Origin: Zetaproteobacteria bacterium
GTDB taxonomy: Bacteria > Pseudomonadota > Alphaproteobacteria > Micavibrionales > Micavibrionaceae
DNA length: 38,234 bases
Reading direction: 5' to 3'
Assembly: GCA_002747015.1 (NCBI GenBank)
Contig: NVXI01000005.1
Span: 153,967-192,200 of the forward strand
Positions 25,826 to 33,913 of this stretch are shown piece by piece; the stretch's first letter is position 1; the number at the start of each line of letters is the position of its first letter. A program made the translations under genes and the position numbers. A model generated the notes under the pieces. The model ran no database searches and was not told where the DNA came from. It worked only from the letters and a program-made list of their open reading frames with translations.

Positions 25826-27085
25826 TTATAGGGTGTTTTGTTTGGATTTCATATGAATTTCTTGGCGTGCAATCAGAATCGCAACAGGTATCCAGAATAC
25901 AATCCAACTATTGCTTAGTGATTTGTAATAACCGCCAAAATCAACAAGGCCAAAAACATATCCATAACTGATGATAAGCAGCAGCGTATAGTCTTGTGTT
26001 GTTATCGCGTATTTTGCTGCTCTAAACCAAACAGATACCAATAGTGTAAGAAAAAGAACGCTTCCTATAATCCCTAGGTGCAGTAACGTAGAAAAATACA
26101 GGCTATGAACATGCCCTACTGATATTGGTAAGTAGGGATGTGGGATGTTGTAGGTGAACTCTGTTCCAATACCCCTACCAATCCACGGTGATTCTTTGTA
26201 TTGCTCTAAAGCCATCATCCATATTTCAATCCGGCCGGTTGCGCCTCTATTCACCATATATTCGGTTATATCCGGAAAGACGACGATAAGCGCAAAGCTG
26301 AGCGAGAGTATTGTGACCACTGTGAGGGCTATAGCTTTTCGATCAATATTTTTGGTGGTATATAATTTTACGCATATCGACAGGATGAATGCGCCGATGA
26401 ACCCTATAAAGGCCCCTCTTGATAATGTGAGGGTAAAGGCCGCTGTTACGACTAAAATGCAGAATATTCTAAATAATTTGTTATGGAAGATGGCTAAGGC
26501 TTTTGGTTTAAAAAATAAAAAGCAGAGCAATGCCACGCCATATAAAAGCCCTGCTAAATTCGAATTATGAGCACGGCCAAAGCCTTCAAGCCGCCACATT
26601 GTCAATGTATTTGTGTGTGGCGTTATAATTTCATTGATGCTTATTATCAATAAAATTGTAGCCGTTATAGCCGCTGATAATAAGAATAACTCTATTAATA
26701 AAGATTGTGCTGCGGGGTATGATTTAATGTAGAAGGCGTAGAGCACAATGGATAGCGGGATAAAGATCGCAGGTTTTATCTTCCCCCATAAGTCACCATA
26801 ATCCATGTTTTCTGACCAGAACAGGCTCAATAATGTATATCCGATAAAAGCAATCGTCATGAGAAATAGGGAGTCTTTTATCAAAAAAGCCTCATGCCAT
26901 GATTGCTTGCTATTAACAAAGAATAATCCTGATACGAAGGTAATATAGAGGCATATACGGTGTGGAGACGTATCGAGGAAAAAACATCCGGCAAAAACCA
27001 AACACAGGAAAATCCCCAAAAAAATGTCTGGGAAGATTTTTATATTTTGTAAATCAGAATAGTATTTATTGAACATTTTTGACAT
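25826..27085 (-). CDS. O-antigen ligase / polymerase family membrane protein (Wzy_C)
   Basis: 419 residues with about eleven hydrophobic segments and a large periplasmic loop. The Wzy_C-type core TLTLSRGAFIGFIGAF, the loop NRGATGRIEIWMMALEQYKESPWIGRGIGTEF and the following HVHSLYFSTLLHLGIIG match the O-antigen ligase (WaaL) and polymerase superfamily. Members join lipid-linked polysaccharide to lipid A core or to a growing chain; the two roles cannot be separated here. It follows the CgeB-like glycosyltransferase on the same strand with about 127 bases between, so the pair is probably a small surface-polysaccharide unit. Confidence 0.87.
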   Translation of the reverse strand: MSKMFNKYYSDLQNIKIFPDIFLGIFLCLVFAGCFFLDTSPHRICLYITFVSGLFFVNSKQSWHEAFLIKDSLFLMTIAFIGYTLLSLFWSENMDYGDLWGKIKPAIFIPLSIVLYAFYIKSYPAAQSLLIELFLLSAAITATILLIISINEIITPHTNTLTMWRLEGFGRAHNSNLAGLLYGVALLCFLFFKPKALAIFHNKLFRIFCILVVTAAFTLTLSRGAFIGFIGAFILSICVKLYTTKNIDRKAIALTVVTILSLSFALIVVFPDITEYMVNRGATGRIEIWMMALEQYKESPWIGRGIGTEFTYNIPHPYLPISVGHVHSLYFSTLLHLGIIGSVLFLTLLVSVWFRAAKYAITTQDYTLLLIISYGYVFGLVDFGGYYKSLSNSWIVFWIPVAILIARQEIHMKSKQNTL

Positions 27086-27212
27086 GTTTTACAGTGAAAC
27101 ATTGATATGTAAGTAAGCCTAGCGTGTTTGTTTCTTATTCGCAAGATATTGAACGCGCATTTCCTCAAGCACGCACGGTGTATATGTTGTGACACGGTAT
27201 CTGTGAGGTACG

Positions 27213-28253
27213 TTAATACCGATCGGTTGGCCAATTATAGTTTTGAGAGAGTGGTTGTTCGAAAGTCTGTTCGATCATGTATTGGCAAATTTTATCAACA
27301 TGGAAGTAATCGTGGATTTTTGTGTATCCGGTTTGCGCAATTTTTATACGCGTATCTTCATGTTGATTATAATATTTTATTTTATCTATGAGTTCTTCAT
27401 TTGTTTGGAAGGTTATGAATGAATCGTTATCGAATATATCCTCGAATTTTGGCCCCTCTGGAATAAAGGAAAGCACCCCAGATGCCATATATTGGCTCAT
27501 TCTATCAGAGGCATAGAGGTAATAGTCGTTGGTCTTATTCATACAAAGTCCCATTTTTGAGCGTTCCAATACATTAAAATACTCAATGCCAAAGACCCGA
27601 TGCTCATTAATGCCTGCGCCGCCGATCTGAATGTTCAGACTATCTTTATTGTCGAGAAGATATTGCGCAGTAATATGGCGATGATCGTGTTGATCTCGTA
27701 AGTAGCTGGCTAAAAAAAGGAAATCAATATCTGCCTTCTGATTGTCGAATGCCCGTCTGTTGTCTAAGGCGGGGTCAACCGGGTTGGGCATAAAATAGAC
27801 ACCGCCATTATCGTTCGAAAATTGACCAAGGTCTTTGCCTGCTGTTGTGATAAAGATGCCATCAACATGGCCAACGCGTTGTTTGATATCTTTAATATTT
27901 TGGGGTGAGCTCAGTGGGTCTACATTTCTATATAATATTTTTACGCCATTCACTGCTTTTCTGATTTCGGATAGTGTTTCATTTGTAATGTTCTTGCAAT
28001 GTCCAAGGACGATTAAGTCCGGTTGGTAATCCCGACAAACTTCTATGACTTTTTCATTCATGCGCTTTTTTCCGCGCCGTTGGGATCTTAATATATTGGA
28101 ATATCTGGCATAGTCACGATCATTAAAAACATAAACGTTATGTCCCAGCCGTGTGAAACCGTTTATCAGTCTTTGTGGTATGAAATAGTATTTGGCAGCA
28201 TTAAGGAAACCTTGTGCATTTCCAAGATATAAAATATTCAAAACATGATCCAT
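27213..28253 (-). CDS. CgeB-like glycosyltransferase
   Basis: 346 residues from the ATG at 28253 (MDHVLNILYLGNAQGFLNA). A longer frame from a TTG at 28307 would start inside the promoter boxes found upstream and is rejected. The N-terminal domain has an Ala/Gly strand-loop start and DLIVLGHCKNI. The C-terminal domain has FMPNPVDP, the segment MGLCMNKTNDYYLYASDRMSQYMASGVLSF and a final FHVDKICQYM, as in CgeB/spore-maturation-type glycosyltransferases of the GT-B fold. Donor and acceptor are unknown. The next gene is the O-antigen ligase-like protein. Confidence 0.82.
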   Translation of the reverse strand: MDHVLNILYLGNAQGFLNAAKYYFIPQRLINGFTRLGHNVYVFNDRDYARYSNILRSQRRGKKRMNEKVIEVCRDYQPDLIVLGHCKNITNETLSEIRKAVNGVKILYRNVDPLSSPQNIKDIKQRVGHVDGIFITTAGKDLGQFSNDNGGVYFMPNPVDPALDNRRAFDNQKADIDFLFLASYLRDQHDHRHITAQYLLDNKDSLNIQIGGAGINEHRVFGIEYFNVLERSKMGLCMNKTNDYYLYASDRMSQYMASGVLSFIPEGPKFEDIFDNDSFITFQTNEELIDKIKYYNQHEDTRIKIAQTGYTKIHDYFHVDKICQYMIEQTFEQPLSQNYNWPTDRY

Positions 28254-28290
28254 TTTGTAGGTTTGAAGACACTTTTTTAAATATAAAATT

Positions 28291-28318
28291 ATTATAGTCT
28301 GTTCCAATGAAACAGCAA
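28291..28318 (-). promoter_or_regulatory. Sigma-70-type promoter of the glycosyltransferase gene
   Basis: On the minus strand TTGCTG (28318-28313) and a perfect TATAAT (28296-28291) are 16 bases apart, about 38 bases upstream of the ATG at 28253. It supports that start over the upstream TTG, which lies between the two boxes. Confidence 0.5.
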
Positions 28319-28355
28319 GTCTGTATGTATTTTATGGAGGGGCTGGTTCATAACA

Positions 28356-29273
28356 TTAGGTGGTATAAACACCTTGAAAATCAGGGCGACCAAATAAGAA
28401 ACCTTGTCCGTACTTAATATCGAAATCGAGAATTTCTTTTACTTCATTCTCATTTTCTGTTTTTTGGGCAATGATATCAATGCCGTTAACTTCCAGATTG
28501 TGCTTTTTCTGCAACAGGTCAGAAAATCCTCTTTCGCTTCTGCCATCACGGAGTAATATTTTTGTTTCCATTTTGATGAAATTAATATGATGGGCGCGTA
28601 AATATTTAACATCTGTGGGTATTTCCTCGACATGATCGAGGGAAAGCCGACAACCGGTTTGTGCCAAGCCATCAAGGATTTTCTTCTCGGTAGGTGAAAG
28701 TAAAAGGAAATCATTGTAATGCATTTCAAAAACCAAGCTATGCGCGATATTTGGATGGCGTGATAATAGCTGTAATAAATTAGTCATAAAACCTCGTTCA
28801 CGTAAGGTGTATGGCTTTATATTTATAAAACAGGGGGATGCTTTTCTATCTCTGCGCTGTAGTTTTTTGATAACTTTCAAACAACTGGTGAAAAGTAATG
28901 TGTCGATTTGATTGACGATATGTTCTTCACCGGCCAATGCCATATAATCTTGCGCTGGAATATATTGGCCGGGTTTAATGCGTAGGCGTCCATAGAATTC
29001 GTAGAATTTTAGATGTCGTTGAGGAAGTGATACGATGGGTTGCATGAATAATGTCATATGTTCATGTCTGATTGCGCTGTGAAGGCTTTCACGGATAATG
29101 AAGTCTTTTGTTCTTAATCCATTATTTGGGGTAGAGGCAGCGTTTCTGTCAACAATATCGATAATATGTTGTGTCGCATTATCATTCTGGTTTTGAATGT
29201 GCTCCGGCGTTAAGAATGCAGGGATGACGTCGTCAAAATACTGCCTATTCTTATGTGATTGTTGTCTATCCAT
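28356..29273 (-). CDS. Degenerate EAL-domain protein
   Basis: 305 residues, soluble. From about residue 62 it follows the EAL phosphodiesterase pattern: MQPIVSLPQRHLKFYEFYGRLR, FINIKP, VFEMHYND, LSLDHVEEIP, FIKMETK, IDIIAQKTENENEV and YGQGFLFGRP. Key changes are EAL reading EFY, DDFG reading DHVE, and EGVE reading QKTE, so metal coordination and cyclic-di-GMP cleavage are doubtful. The N-terminal 60 residues are polar and unrecognised. It may be a binding-only effector. It lies about 80 bases after pyrD. Confidence 0.82.
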   Translation of the reverse strand: MDRQQSHKNRQYFDDVIPAFLTPEHIQNQNDNATQHIIDIVDRNAASTPNNGLRTKDFIIRESLHSAIRHEHMTLFMQPIVSLPQRHLKFYEFYGRLRIKPGQYIPAQDYMALAGEEHIVNQIDTLLFTSCLKVIKKLQRRDRKASPCFINIKPYTLRERGFMTNLLQLLSRHPNIAHSLVFEMHYNDFLLLSPTEKKILDGLAQTGCRLSLDHVEEIPTDVKYLRAHHINFIKMETKILLRDGRSERGFSDLLQKKHNLEVNGIDIIAQKTENENEVKEILDFDIKYGQGFLFGRPDFQGVYTT

Positions 29274-29352
29274 AGGACTTAAGATGCAATATTCGTACCA
29301 AAGCCAGTTAGGCGCGCTGTCTTGTCGTACTTATATAGGGATGGATTGATGT

Positions 29353-30438
29353 TTATTTGTGATCCAAGCCGATCGCTTCGGTGATGGAGCTAAGGCCATC
29401 CGCTTTTAATAAGTCGATTAAGCCTTTATTGATATTATTGGCGATTTCAGGGCCTTCATAGATCATACCTGTGTAAAGCTGGATAAGGCTTGCGCCTGCT
29501 TTTATCTTATCATAAGCATGCTCGGCATTTGAAATTCCACCAACACCGATAATGGGCAATTTACCCTTTGTCAGGCGGTAGAAATTACGGATGATAGCGG
29601 TTGATTTGTCCCGCACTGGTGCGCCACTTAAGCCGCCTTTTTCTGCATTAAAATCGGCAGGAAGATACTCTGGTCTATCCAAAGTCGTGTTGGACAATAT
29701 GACGCCATCAACGCCAGAGGCCATTAATGTCTCGGCAATTTCTTCCTGTTGTTGCTCATTCAGGTCAGGGGCAAGCTTTATTAGAAACGCGGGTGCTTTG
29801 CCTGATGATATATCACCACAAACATCCTGACGTGTTTTCATCATTTTCGTAATCAGGTCAAGCAAGATATCTTTTTGTTGAAGATCCCTTAAACCCGGTG
29901 TGTTGGGCGATGAGATATTTACGGTTATGTAATCGGCAAGTGGTGCCAATTCACGGATGAGCGCGCAGTAATCCTCCGCAGGGTTAAGCTGCTCCTTATT
30001 CATGCCGATGTTAATACCAACAACACCTTGTGGGCGTTGTGGTCGTGCCATGAATTTTTCTATATTGGGTTTAAAGACGCGCAATCCACCATTGGGGAAC
30101 CCCATGCGGTTGATGACAGAGCCGCTTTTAACATCACGGAAAATACGTGGACGTGGATTACCATTTTGTGGCTTGGGCGTAACGGTTCCAACTTCTGTAC
30201 AGCCAAACCCCATATTCAGGATGGCGGCGATGATCTCCGCATTTTTATCAAAGCCTGCTGATAATCCAACAGGGTTGGCGAATTTTAAATTAAAAAGGTC
30301 TTGCTCCAGCAGGGGGGACGCTACGCTCGAACAAGGACGGATTGCGCCAGTTTTTAAGGCCTTAATCGTCAGCTTATGCGTGGTTTCAGGATCGATCTTA
30401 AAAATAGCAGGACGTACGTATTTGTACAATTTGAGCAT
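29353..30438 (-). CDS. pyrD: Dihydroorotate dehydrogenase (quinone), class 2
   Basis: Membrane-associated FMN enzyme that oxidises dihydroorotate with quinone in pyrimidine synthesis. The N-terminal helix segment LYKYVRPAIFKIDPETTH marks class 2. NPVGLSAGFDKNAE, TVTPKPQNGNPRPR, the catalytic serine segment TVNISSPNTPGLRDLQ, FLIKLAPDL and the C-terminal GVGGISNAEHAYDKIKAGA with YTGMIYEGP all fit. Length (361) is normal. It follows pgsA by three bases and is the last typical housekeeping gene of the ctrA-side run. Confidence 0.95.
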   Translation of the reverse strand: MLKLYKYVRPAIFKIDPETTHKLTIKALKTGAIRPCSSVASPLLEQDLFNLKFANPVGLSAGFDKNAEIIAAILNMGFGCTEVGTVTPKPQNGNPRPRIFRDVKSGSVINRMGFPNGGLRVFKPNIEKFMARPQRPQGVVGINIGMNKEQLNPAEDYCALIRELAPLADYITVNISSPNTPGLRDLQQKDILLDLITKMMKTRQDVCGDISSGKAPAFLIKLAPDLNEQQQEEIAETLMASGVDGVILSNTTLDRPEYLPADFNAEKGGLSGAPVRDKSTAIIRNFYRLTKGKLPIIGVGGISNAEHAYDKIKAGASLIQLYTGMIYEGPEIANNINKGLIDLLKADGLSSITEAIGLDHK

Positions 30439-30441
30439 GAC

Positions 30442-31005
30442 TTAATCCTTTATGTGCTTTAAGCCAACAAACATATAGGATATTCCAGTGATCAGCGTCA
30501 AGCCCGTTGCAAGTGCCAGCAAGACTTGTCCCAATTCCAGAGTGTAGGGCGCATGCTGACCTATGATTAAAAACCCAAGGCTTAGCATCTGTACCATGGT
30601 TTTGCATTTTGCAAGTTTGGTCACAGGCATTTGAATGTTCTTTGGGCCTAAAAATTCACGTAAGCCTGATACCAAAAATTCACGCGCAAAGATCAGTATG
30701 ACACAAATAATCCAGAGGCCTTGAATTTGTCCAAATGCCACCAGAAGGATAAGCAATGTCGAGACAAATATTTTATCAGATATTGGATCAAGAAAAGTCC
30801 CAAAGTCAGTGATTTGGTTGTATTTTCTTGCTATATATCCATCAAAAAAATCGGTGGCGGCGGCAATGGCATATACCAATAAACATAGCCACGCGGCAAT
30901 GCTGCCCCATGTATCTTCTACATAGAATAGGAAGATAATAACCGGCAGCAAAAATAGCCGCGCCACGGTTAGAATATTTGCGAGATTGTTTTTGATGATA
31001 TCCAT
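30442..31005 (-). CDS. pgsA: CDP-diacylglycerol-glycerol-3-phosphate 3-phosphatidyltransferase
   Basis: Makes phosphatidylglycerol phosphate, the committed step to phosphatidylglycerol. The CDP-alcohol phosphatidyltransferase motif D-G-x2-A-R-x8-G-x3-D-x3-D is visible as DGYIARKYNQITDFGTFLDPISDK (about residues 54-77). Four to five membrane segments and a length of 187 residues match the family. It begins nine bases after the stop of the upstream EEP-family gene and ends three bases before pyrD, so they are probably cotranscribed. Confidence 0.93.
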   Translation of the reverse strand: MDIIKNNLANILTVARLFLLPVIIFLFYVEDTWGSIAAWLCLLVYAIAAATDFFDGYIARKYNQITDFGTFLDPISDKIFVSTLLILLVAFGQIQGLWIICVILIFAREFLVSGLREFLGPKNIQMPVTKLAKCKTMVQMLSLGFLIIGQHAPYTLELGQVLLALATGLTLITGISYMFVGLKHIKD

Positions 31006-31014
31006 GCGCGCAGT

Positions 31015-32058
31015 CTAGAGCGAAGGCTTGGAAGTTTCAAGGTCGTATTGCAGATGTGTCCATTGCTTTTCTTTATGTGGGGTTTGTTCTGGCAATATAA
31101 ATTCGGCAATGATGGGAAAATGGTCAGAGCCCATATGGGGGCCGTTACGTTTGTTGATCAGGTGCAGATCACCTTTGTGCAAGATGTGATCAATCGGAAT
31201 TTGAAAAATAGGCAAGGGGAATGTGGATGGCCAAGTTGGCGGCGTATAGAATGAATGCTGTTGGTTCTTTAATCCCGTTTCTTTCAGGAAGGCCTTAAAA
31301 TATGGGGAGTACGGTGTTATATTCCAATCACCAATAAAGATGATATTGCGTGTTTGGTTTTGTTGGATTTCCTTTGCGATGGTTTTTAGTGTTTCATTAC
31401 GCTGTTCTTGTAATAGGGCGCTGACTGGTGGCGGTGGATGGCTGGCATAGATCGAAATAATGTTGTTATCCGATAACTTAATTTGCGCATGAACAGAGAT
31501 GTTATTAATGGCGTATTGTTTGTTTTGATGTGTTTCGCTGCTAAGGATTTCATATTTACTGGCTAAAACAAAACCAAAAGCACCTTTGCTGGGTTCATGA
31601 ATTTGGTAGGGGTAGAGACCTCTTAGACTCTCTATGGCTTTGGAATGTGTCTCTCCGGTTTCTTGAATGACAAAAATATCCGGATTCTCCTTGATCAGCC
31701 ATTCTGTCATTATGCGATGGTCATTCAGGTTATAATGCCTGTTGTAATGCACAATTTTTAAAGTGTTTGAGTAGGTTTTATTTGCAGGTTGTATGTGTTC
31801 TGAACTGCTGTAAATTTCATAGAAGCTAAGGCATAGGGTAATGAACAAGATGATGCTTGTTCGTGGCCTTTTCAGGTACAACATTATAGGTGCTAAAATA
31901 ACACTACCAATAAAATACTGATGCATGAAATGTTGAAACAAATCGGCGATCCAGCTTGCAGACGCACCAAGAGATAATAGGTAAGCAGCAACCAGCGTAA
32001 ATGCCAATATATTGACAATCCGGGTGAGGTCATGTGGGGGGCAGGTCTTATCTTTCAT
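31015..32058 (-). CDS. Membrane-anchored exonuclease/endonuclease/phosphatase (EEP) family protein 1
   Basis: 347 residues. Two or three N-terminal hydrophobic segments (about 12-30, 38-60 and 67-85) anchor an EEP domain, which probably faces outside. Domain motifs are KIVHYNRHYNLND, IFVIQETGE with the metal-binding Glu, IIFIGDWNITPYSPYF, and the final GSDHFPIIAEF with the catalytic Asp-His. EEP members hydrolyse phosphodiesters of nucleic acids, lipids or inositol phosphates; the substrate is unknown. It is a close paralogue of the next gene upstream, ending in the same PIFQIPIDHIL-like block. It precedes pgsA by nine bases. Confidence 0.85.
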   Translation of the reverse strand: MKDKTCPPHDLTRIVNILAFTLVAAYLLSLGASASWIADLFQHFMHQYFIGSVILAPIMLYLKRPRTSIILFITLCLSFYEIYSSSEHIQPANKTYSNTLKIVHYNRHYNLNDHRIMTEWLIKENPDIFVIQETGETHSKAIESLRGLYPYQIHEPSKGAFGFVLASKYEILSSETHQNKQYAINNISVHAQIKLSDNNIISIYASHPPPPVSALLQEQRNETLKTIAKEIQQNQTRNIIFIGDWNITPYSPYFKAFLKETGLKNQQHSFYTPPTWPSTFPLPIFQIPIDHILHKGDLHLINKRNGPHMGSDHFPIIAEFILPEQTPHKEKQWTHLQYDLETSKPSL

Positions 32059-32071
32059 GCATCAGAGTTCC

Positions 32072-33031
32072 TTACTTTATCCCTATTGTTGCAATGATAG
32101 GAAAGTGGTCAGAGCCGCTAGACGCTCCTTTTTCTATAGAAAGCAAGTTCAAGGCGTTGCTAAATAATATATGGTCGATGGGGATTGTTAAAGCGGGAAG
32201 TAAGAAAAAAGATGGCCATGATCCCTGTGATAAATAGCTGTAATTTTGATAGTTAAGTTGTGTGCGTGCAAGTAGGTCTTGAAAAGCAGGGGCATAAGGG
32301 GTTGTATTCCAATCCCCCATAAAGATAATGTTTTGCGCTTTATCTTGTGCAATCCACTGTGCCATGTCGCTTAATTCGGCATTATGAATGACGGCATTCT
32401 TACCGATGGGGGCTTCTGTATGTACGCTGTAAATGACGATCGGCGATGTTGTGTTCGCAGGGCTTATTTCGAAGCGCACCCCAAGGGTCGTGCAAATATC
32501 AGGAGCAATTTTTTTGAATTCAAGGTTCTGAATTTCATATTTGCTTAGTATGAATAATGCGTTTGCGCGGGGCAATTCTGGCGGCAGACGAAAAGGGTGC
32601 GTGTGTACGAATTGATCTCTGATATGTTCGATTTCAGTACGTGCAACTTCCTGCATGAGAATGAGGTCAGCATCTTTCAGTGTATTGTAGAATCTTTGAT
32701 GATGTTGGTTTTTGTAATATTTGTTGTATTGGGCAATTTTAAAAACAGGCGTATCGCGTTGACTTGGTTGCGTGGTGAACATCCATGGCTCTGTCATTGG
32801 TAATCGTGTTTGCACATAAGAGATGATCGCAATCGTAAACATAAGGAATGATAAAAAATAATGTGAGGGGAATAATATTCCACATAATAGAAGGCCGCCG
32901 ATAAAATACTGAATTTTGAAATGGCTTAGTAACGCAAAAATCCAGTGATAGCGTCCAATCGTTGAGAGAGAGAATGTAACAATCAGAAAAAGCGCGAGGA
33001 ATTTCGCGCTTTGTACCATGAATAAGGACAT
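32072..33031 (-). CDS. Membrane-anchored EEP family protein 2 (tandem paralogue)
   Basis: 319 residues with the same plan as its neighbour: three N-terminal hydrophobic segments, then KIAQYNKYYKNQHH, LILMQEVARTE, NIIFMGDWNTTPYAPAFQDLL, TIPIDHIL and SGSDHFPIIATIG. The catalytic Glu, Asn, Asp and His positions are kept. The two genes are 13 bases apart and share order of motifs across their full lengths, consistent with tandem duplication followed by divergence. It starts seven bases after the ctrA stop, so it is probably cotranscribed with ctrA. Confidence 0.85.
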   Translation of the reverse strand: MSLFMVQSAKFLALFLIVTFSLSTIGRYHWIFALLSHFKIQYFIGGLLLCGILFPSHYFLSFLMFTIAIISYVQTRLPMTEPWMFTTQPSQRDTPVFKIAQYNKYYKNQHHQRFYNTLKDADLILMQEVARTEIEHIRDQFVHTHPFRLPPELPRANALFILSKYEIQNLEFKKIAPDICTTLGVRFEISPANTTSPIVIYSVHTEAPIGKNAVIHNAELSDMAQWIAQDKAQNIIFMGDWNTTPYAPAFQDLLARTQLNYQNYSYLSQGSWPSFFLLPALTIPIDHILFSNALNLLSIEKGASSGSDHFPIIATIGIK

Positions 33032-33038
33032 CTTATGA

Positions 33039-33743
33039 TTATCCGTTTACGGTTTTTTTATCGTCTTTTCGCGGATCACGTAGAACATAACCACGTCCCC
33101 AGACTGTCTCGATATAGTTTGAGCCATCTGTTGCATCGGCTAGTTTCTTGCGAAGTTTGCAGATAAACACATCGATAATCTTTACTTCAGGCTCATCCAT
33201 GCCACCATAAAGGTGATTTAGGAACATTTCTTTGGTTAAGGTTGACCCTTTGCGTAAAGAAAGCAGTTCTAATATACCGTATTCTTTACCTGTTAGGTGT
33301 AAAGGCTCTCCATTTGCTTCGATTGTACGGCTATCGAGGTTAACTTTGATAAGGCCGGTTTCAATAATACTTTGTGCATGCCCCTGTGAGCGGCGAACAA
33401 TGGCTTGAATACGGGCAACAAGCTCACGTTTATCAAATGGCTTGGTTAAATAATCATCTGCACCAAATCCAAGACCTTTTAGTTTATGGTCAAGCTCCGT
33501 CAGGCCAGACAGGATAAGGATAGGGGTATCAACCTTTGCCGCACGGAAGGCTTTTAAAACATCATAGCCATCCATATCCGGCAACATAAGATCAAGGATA
33601 ATAATATCATAATCGTAGATTTTACCAAGATCCAGACCATCTTCACCCAAATCCGTGGAATCAATAATATACCCTTCGGATTTAAGCATAAGCTCTATGC
33701 TTTTGGCTGTTGAACTATCGTCTTCTACTAATAGAACGCGCAT
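33039..33743 (-). CDS. ctrA: Cell-cycle response regulator CtrA
   Basis: Master regulator of cell cycle, motility and division in alphaproteobacteria. The 234-residue protein begins [20 protein letters not shown]. The receiver has acidic residues E7-D8-D9, phospho-acceptor Asp51 in [11 protein letters not shown] and Lys101 in TKPFDKRE. The winged-helix output domain contains [52 protein letters not shown] and [10 protein letters not shown], hallmark CtrA segments. The ATG at 33743 has AAGGGG upstream; the frame can extend 11 codons but the family start is MRV. The C-terminus (KKTVNG) lacks the terminal Ala-Ala of Caulobacter CtrA. It is divergent from fliI. Confidence 0.97.
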   Translation of the reverse strand: MRVLLVEDDSSTAKSIELMLKSEGYIIDSTDLGEDGLDLGKIYDYDIIILDLMLPDMDGYDVLKAFRAAKVDTPILILSGLTELDHKLKGLGFGADDYLTKPFDKRELVARIQAIVRRSQGHAQSIIETGLIKVNLDSRTIEANGEPLHLTGKEYGILELLSLRKGSTLTKEMFLNHLYGGMDEPEVKIIDVFICKLRKKLADATDGSNYIETVWGRGYVLRDPRKDDKKTVNG

Positions 33744-33793
33744 AAGTGTCCCCTTACGAAATTGTTGAATTATCAAAGGTTATTTTTGGAATA

Positions 33794-33836
33794 TTAACCT
33801 TTATTAATATATATTAACAAATTTTCAAAAGGTTAA
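33794..33836. promoter_or_regulatory. TTAA array, possible CtrA-binding region
   Basis: Four TTAA blocks start at 33794, 33804, 33814 and 33833, in the gap between divergent ctrA and fliI. Starts are 10, 10 and 19 bases apart, so all could lie on one helix face. The Caulobacter CtrA box is TTAA-N7-TTAA; here the spacing is N6, so this is a variant if real. Position fits autoregulation of ctrA and control of fliI. The region is A+T rich, so chance TTAA blocks are common. Confidence 0.5.
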
Positions 33837-33858
33837 CAAATTGTTTCATGCATTATCT

Positions 33859-33886
33859 TTGTTTTTATTTGGAATAGGGGTAGAAT
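33859..33886 (+). promoter_or_regulatory. Possible sigma-70-type promoter of fliI
   Basis: TTGTTT (33859-33864) and TAGAAT (33881-33886) are 16 bases apart, ending 27 bases before the fliI ATG. The last TTAA block lies 23 bases upstream of the -35 box, a place usual for an activator. Confidence 0.4.
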
Positions 33887-33913
33887 AAATGTGCAAAATA
33901 TCAGGATATTTCC

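Noticed and set aside
28254..28307. TTG start of the CgeB-like glycosyltransferase
   Set aside because: The TTG lies between the -35 and -10 boxes of a good promoter, so it would not be in the transcript.
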